A stretch of 64,000 nt of DNA from assembly GCA_963724385.1 (NCBI GenBank), contig CAVRUJ010000001.1, positions 1,178,001-1,242,000 of the forward strand. Reading direction: 5' to 3'. Shown piece by piece: positions 61,933 to 64,000 of the stretch. Under the pieces are notes generated by a model. That model made no database searches and was not told the DNA's origin. It saw only the letters and a list, made by a program, of their open reading frames with translations. Origin of the DNA: DASXQK01 sp963724385 (GTDB taxonomy: Bacteria > Pseudomonadota > Alphaproteobacteria > Dongiales > Dongiaceae). How positions within the stretch are numbered: position 1 is the stretch's first letter; the number at the start of each line of letters is the position of its first letter. The position numbers were made by a program, and so were the translations under genes.

Positions 61933-62421
61933 ATGAAGATGCTTTCGCGCCGCCAGGCCCTGGCGGCGAGCGCCGCTTTTTTGCCCGTCGCGCTCGGGGC
62001 GATGACCTGCAGTCTCACGGCGGCCCAATGGCAGACCGATGTCAACACGGTGGCCGACGGCCTATCGAACCTGGTGCCGCTGATTACCGCCGCCGGGGCC
62101 AAGATCAGCGCCGGCACATTGGCCCAGATCCAGAAGGCGATCGACGACATCAAGGCGAACGCCGCCGGGATCGGCGCGGCGGCCACTCCGAACGGAACCG
62201 TTTTGCAACAGATCCAGCAGGACGTCGTGCTCGTCTCGACCCTGGTCGCGCCGTTCTTCCCGGCGGCCTCGGCGATCGGCGCTCTCGTGGCGGCGGCTGT
62301 GAGCCTGGTCGGCTTCGTCCTGCAGGAGGCGGGCGTCGTGTCCAGTCTCCCGCGGCTCGCGGCGCCGGCGTTCGACCCGATCACCGCGCGGGCGATCCTC
62401 AAGGCGGGAGGGCAGGGCTGA
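61933..62421 (+). CDS. Exported phage protein with twin-arginine-like signal
   Basis: A 162-residue protein starting MKMLSRRQALAASAAFLPVA, which has RR and a hydrophobic run as in a Tat or lipoprotein signal (GAMTC could be a lipobox). The rest is helical with a hydrophobic end segment (AIGALVAAAVSLVGFVLQEA). Overlaps the next gene by TGATG. Function unknown. Confidence 0.55.
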   Translation: MKMLSRRQALAASAAFLPVALGAMTCSLTAAQWQTDVNTVADGLSNLVPLITAAGAKISAGTLAQIQKAIDDIKANAAGIGAAATPNGTVLQQIQQDVVLVSTLVAPFFPAASAIGALVAAAVSLVGFVLQEAGVVSSLPRLAAPAFDPITARAILKAGGQG

Positions 62422-62699
62422 TGCAACCGTCCTATACCGCCTCGATCGCCGGCGGCGGCATCGCCGGCCTCGCCGCCGGCTATATGCTCGGCATCATCAA
62501 CGCGCTGCTGGGCAGGCTCGATGCGCATTTCGGGCTCGGTGGGATCCTGATCATGACGCCGGACCTCGTGAGCGGTCTCACGGCCGCTGCCGGTGCCTAT
62601 ATTGTCGCCCGGATGCACATCACCGCGGCGGCGGCCGGGACTCCCGCGGCAATAACGGCATCGGCCGGCGTGGCGCTGCCCCCGCCATCGAAGTCCTGA
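62421..62699 (+). CDS. Holin-like two-helix membrane protein
   Basis: A 92-residue protein with two membrane helices (SIAGGGIAGLAAGYMLGIIN and LVSGLTAAAGAYIVARMHI) and a soluble Ala/Pro tail. This topology fits a class II-type holin. It is the last gene of the late group, followed by a terminator. Confidence 0.55.
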   Translation: MQPSYTASIAGGGIAGLAAGYMLGIINALLGRLDAHFGLGGILIMTPDLVSGLTAAAGAYIVARMHITAAAAGTPAAITASAGVALPPPSKS

Positions 62700-62767
62700 C
62701 GTCCCGGACCGGCGGCCGGGTTCTGTCCCGCCGGTTGCGCCCGATGGGCGTTTCCTCCCAATGACTG

Positions 62768-62810
62768 GCCCCGCTGGCCCGCCTCGCGGCGGATCCCGGC
62801 GGGGCTTTTT
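62768..62810 (+). terminator. Terminator at the end of the late operon
   Basis: Stem GCCCCGC / GCGGGGC (7 bp, GC-rich, 24-base loop that can itself pair) followed by TTTTT. From here to 63193 (about 380 bp) I see no gene, only the attachment-like region described separately. Confidence 0.75.
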
Positions 62811-62987
62811 CTCGTTTGGCCGTCAGAGTCCGTCCCAGGGCTCTACAGCAGCGTTCCCCTCCCACGGCCGTTTCCCCGTCCCAAGGCTTCAACGATTCTG
62901 GCGCGCCACGGCAGCCACGGCGCGAGTCCTTCCGCGCGTTACGCTCAAGATCCGTCTAGATCAGATGGCTCGACGCCTCCGGCCGGA

Positions 62988-63086
62988 TTTTGCAAAGCCG
63001 CGGGAATCGATAGGAGTTTTGCAAACGGAACCAGAGGCAATCGATTGGCGGCAGGCTCAGCCGAGCGGAATCATAATCCGCGTGTC
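62988..63086 (+). repeat. Diverged second attachment-like site
   Basis: TTTTGCAAAG (62988-62997), TTTTGCAAAC (63017-63026) and a partial core AATCCGCGTGTC (63075-63086). The distances are 29 bp between the first two and 87 bp from the first to the core, identical to the true right end (63864, 63893, 63951). Between them the sequence is only partly alike. It looks like an old or alternative right att region. Confidence 0.65.
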
Positions 63087-63193
63087 ATAGCCTCTTGCAA
63101 AGGTTGTGCTCGCTTACCACATCGACTCCCAATATGCGCTATGGCGCCGCCACGATCGACGGCGCGGGCGCGTTGGGAAAGGAGACAAACATC

Positions 63194-63400
63194 GTGGCCA
63201 AGAAGGAAATCTATGTGGAGCGTCGGCCCGAAGGGGACTATGCCGTGAGGCGGCCGGATTCAGACCGGGCCAGCGCTGTGGAGCCGACCCAGCGGGAGGC
63301 GATCGAGCGGGCCAAGGAGATCGCGCCCGATTCGGCCGTGCATGTCGAGCGCGTCCGACACACAGGCAAGGGCGGCCCGGACAAGTGGCGGAATCCGTAA
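63194..63400 (+). CDS. DUF2188-like small protein
   Basis: A 68-residue protein from a GTG after GGAGAC (MAKKEIYVERRPEGDYAVRR and EPTQREAIERAKEIAPDS, ending KGGPDKWRNP), which is the DUF2188 pattern. The family is widespread and uncharacterised. It lies between the two attachment-like regions. Confidence 0.7.
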   Translation: MAKKEIYVERRPEGDYAVRRPDSDRASAVEPTQREAIERAKEIAPDSAVHVERVRHTGKGGPDKWRNP

Positions 63401-63429
63401 CTCGTGGCGGGGTAGGCCGATAGGCCGAT

Positions 63430-63636
63430 ATGCCACTTCCAAACTCATATATCGACACATTGAAGAGTGAGGTTGCGAAGCTGAATTCAATGCTCGAACC
63501 GCTCGAGTCCGGCAAAATGCGTCTGGGCGAGCGCAAGGGCGGAACTCCCTGGCGAGATACGACGCAGGCACAAATTGACCACATCAGGCGGACGATCAAA
63601 ATCTACCAGGGGATCATTGAAAAACGCGATGCATAG
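63430..63636 (+). CDS. Small helical protein (68 residues)
   Basis: MPLPNSYIDTLKSEVAKLNS and PWRDTTQAQIDHIRRTIKIY suggest two long helices. The base composition is less GC-rich than the neighbours. No family recognised. Confidence 0.55.
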   Translation: MPLPNSYIDTLKSEVAKLNSMLEPLESGKMRLGERKGGTPWRDTTQAQIDHIRRTIKIYQGIIEKRDA

Positions 63637-63645
63637 GGGCCAGAA

Positions 63646-63828
63646 ATGCAATTCTTCGAACTAAAGCGAGATAATGGCGACTCGGTCTTCGTCAACCCGA
63701 ACAAGGTGACGTGGCTATCCCAGAACGGCAATTACACCGTCGTCCACTTTGACGAGGGGCAAACTGTTTCCGTCATCGATGATGTGCGCCGCGTTGCTGG
63801 CGAGCTGGGTGCGGCGTCGAAGCGGTGA
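63646..63828 (+). CDS. Small beta-rich protein (60 residues)
   Basis: MQFFELKRDNGDSVFVNPNK, VTWLSQNGNYTVVHFDEG and VSVIDDVRRVAGEL look like a small beta domain with a C-terminal helix, somewhat like half a LytTR-type sheet. It is nine bases after the preceding gene. GC content is lower than in the rest of the prophage. Function unknown. Confidence 0.55.
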   Translation: MQFFELKRDNGDSVFVNPNKVTWLSQNGNYTVVHFDEGQTVSVIDDVRRVAGELGAASKR

Positions 63829-63863
63829 GGCGGCGCCGGCGCTGCCGTGCTACTTGGCGTCGG

Positions 63864-63900
63864 TTTTGCAAAGGAGCGAGAATCAGTAGGGGTTTTGCAG
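63864..63900 (+). other. Candidate integrase arm-type sites, right end
   Basis: TTTTGCAAAG (63864-63873) and TTTTGCAG (63893-63900) are 29 bp apart and 51-87 bp from the attR core. They match the octamers near attL. The 115 bp between the last gene and attR hold nothing else. Confidence 0.55.
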
Positions 63901-63943
63901 CCGCCGGGGATGCTATCCCGTTGATCGGGCGCCCATACGATCT

Positions 63944-63990
63944 GACTGAAAATCCGCGTGTCGGTGGTTCGATTCCGCCCCTGGGCACCA
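63944..63990 (+). repeat. Right attachment core (attR)
   Basis: A 47-bp copy of the tRNA-Phe 3' half, identical to 17075-17121, starting GACTGAAAATCCGCG and ending CCA. The 5' half of a tRNA is absent, so it is not a functional tRNA. It marks the right end of the prophage. Confidence 0.95.
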
Positions 63991-64000
63991 CTACTGATGC

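Noticed and set aside
62988..63962. A complete second prophage or satellite between the att-like regions
   Set aside because: The block is only 876 bp with no integrase or replication gene; at most it is cargo or a remnant.
63773..63991. A leftward frame starting MVPRGGIEPPTRGFSVRS
   Set aside because: This is the translation of the tRNA-Phe 3' half in the attR repeat read backwards, a well-known artefact.

Overview
The window is GC-rich DNA from an alphaproteobacterium, most likely a Rhodospirillales-type organism. The main evidence is the gene order murA, DUF2948, hisG (short form), UPF0262, low-molecular-weight phosphatase, infA, maf, RNase G-like, yacG, together with the codon usage. This is inference from gene content only; no rRNA is present.

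Positions 1-17045 are ordinary chromosome with intact, tightly packed genes: the end of a sugar/glycerol-3-phosphate-type ABC ATPase, a divergent PRPP synthetase, DUF3775, a phosphoribosyltransferase, YqgE, a glutathione S-transferase, an MltB-type lytic transglycosylase, a TPR protein, the murA-to-yacG cluster, and a leftward pair made of a choline-kinase-like phosphotransferase and a sarcosine/dimethylglycine dehydrogenase. Two palindromic intergenic elements lie in this part (7220-7325 and 11317-11428).

A tRNA-Phe(GAA) at 17046-17121 is the insertion site of a 46.9-kb prophage (17075-63990). A 47-bp direct repeat of the tRNA 3' end marks its borders. The layout is: leftward integrase, AlpA-like factor and a long leftward run of small early genes (17.1-23.8 kb); a lambda-like immunity region with a secreted-protein gene, a CI-type repressor, a Cro-like gene and repeated operators (23.8-25.3 kb); rightward small early genes, a methyltransferase, CHC2/Toprim primase and P4/D5-type helicase followed by iteron-like repeats (25.3-32.4 kb); a lambda-type head module (33.1-42 kb: Nu1/GpA terminase, gpW, portal, S49 protease, gpD, gpE); and a Mu-type contractile tail (42-53.5 kb: sheath, tube, tape measure, gpN/P/45/46/47/48 equivalents). 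After these come a tail fibre and a beta-helix tail spike, an O-antigen ligase/polymerase-like membrane protein, and a late group with an endolysin-like protein, a class 3 lipase, a papain-like cysteine peptidase, small lipoproteins and a holin candidate (53.5-62.7 kb). It is a mosaic temperate myophage.

Many prophage genes, above all between 27 and 49 kb and including the repressor, are broken by single-base indels, and a few by internal stops. The chromosomal flank is clean, and so are several tail and cargo genes. This could be genuine decay that leaves a defective prophage, or poor consensus in part of the element; the sequence alone cannot decide. The right end is unusual: a diverged second attachment-like site (62988-63086) repeats the exact geometry of the true right end (63864-63962) and brackets an 876-bp block with three small genes.
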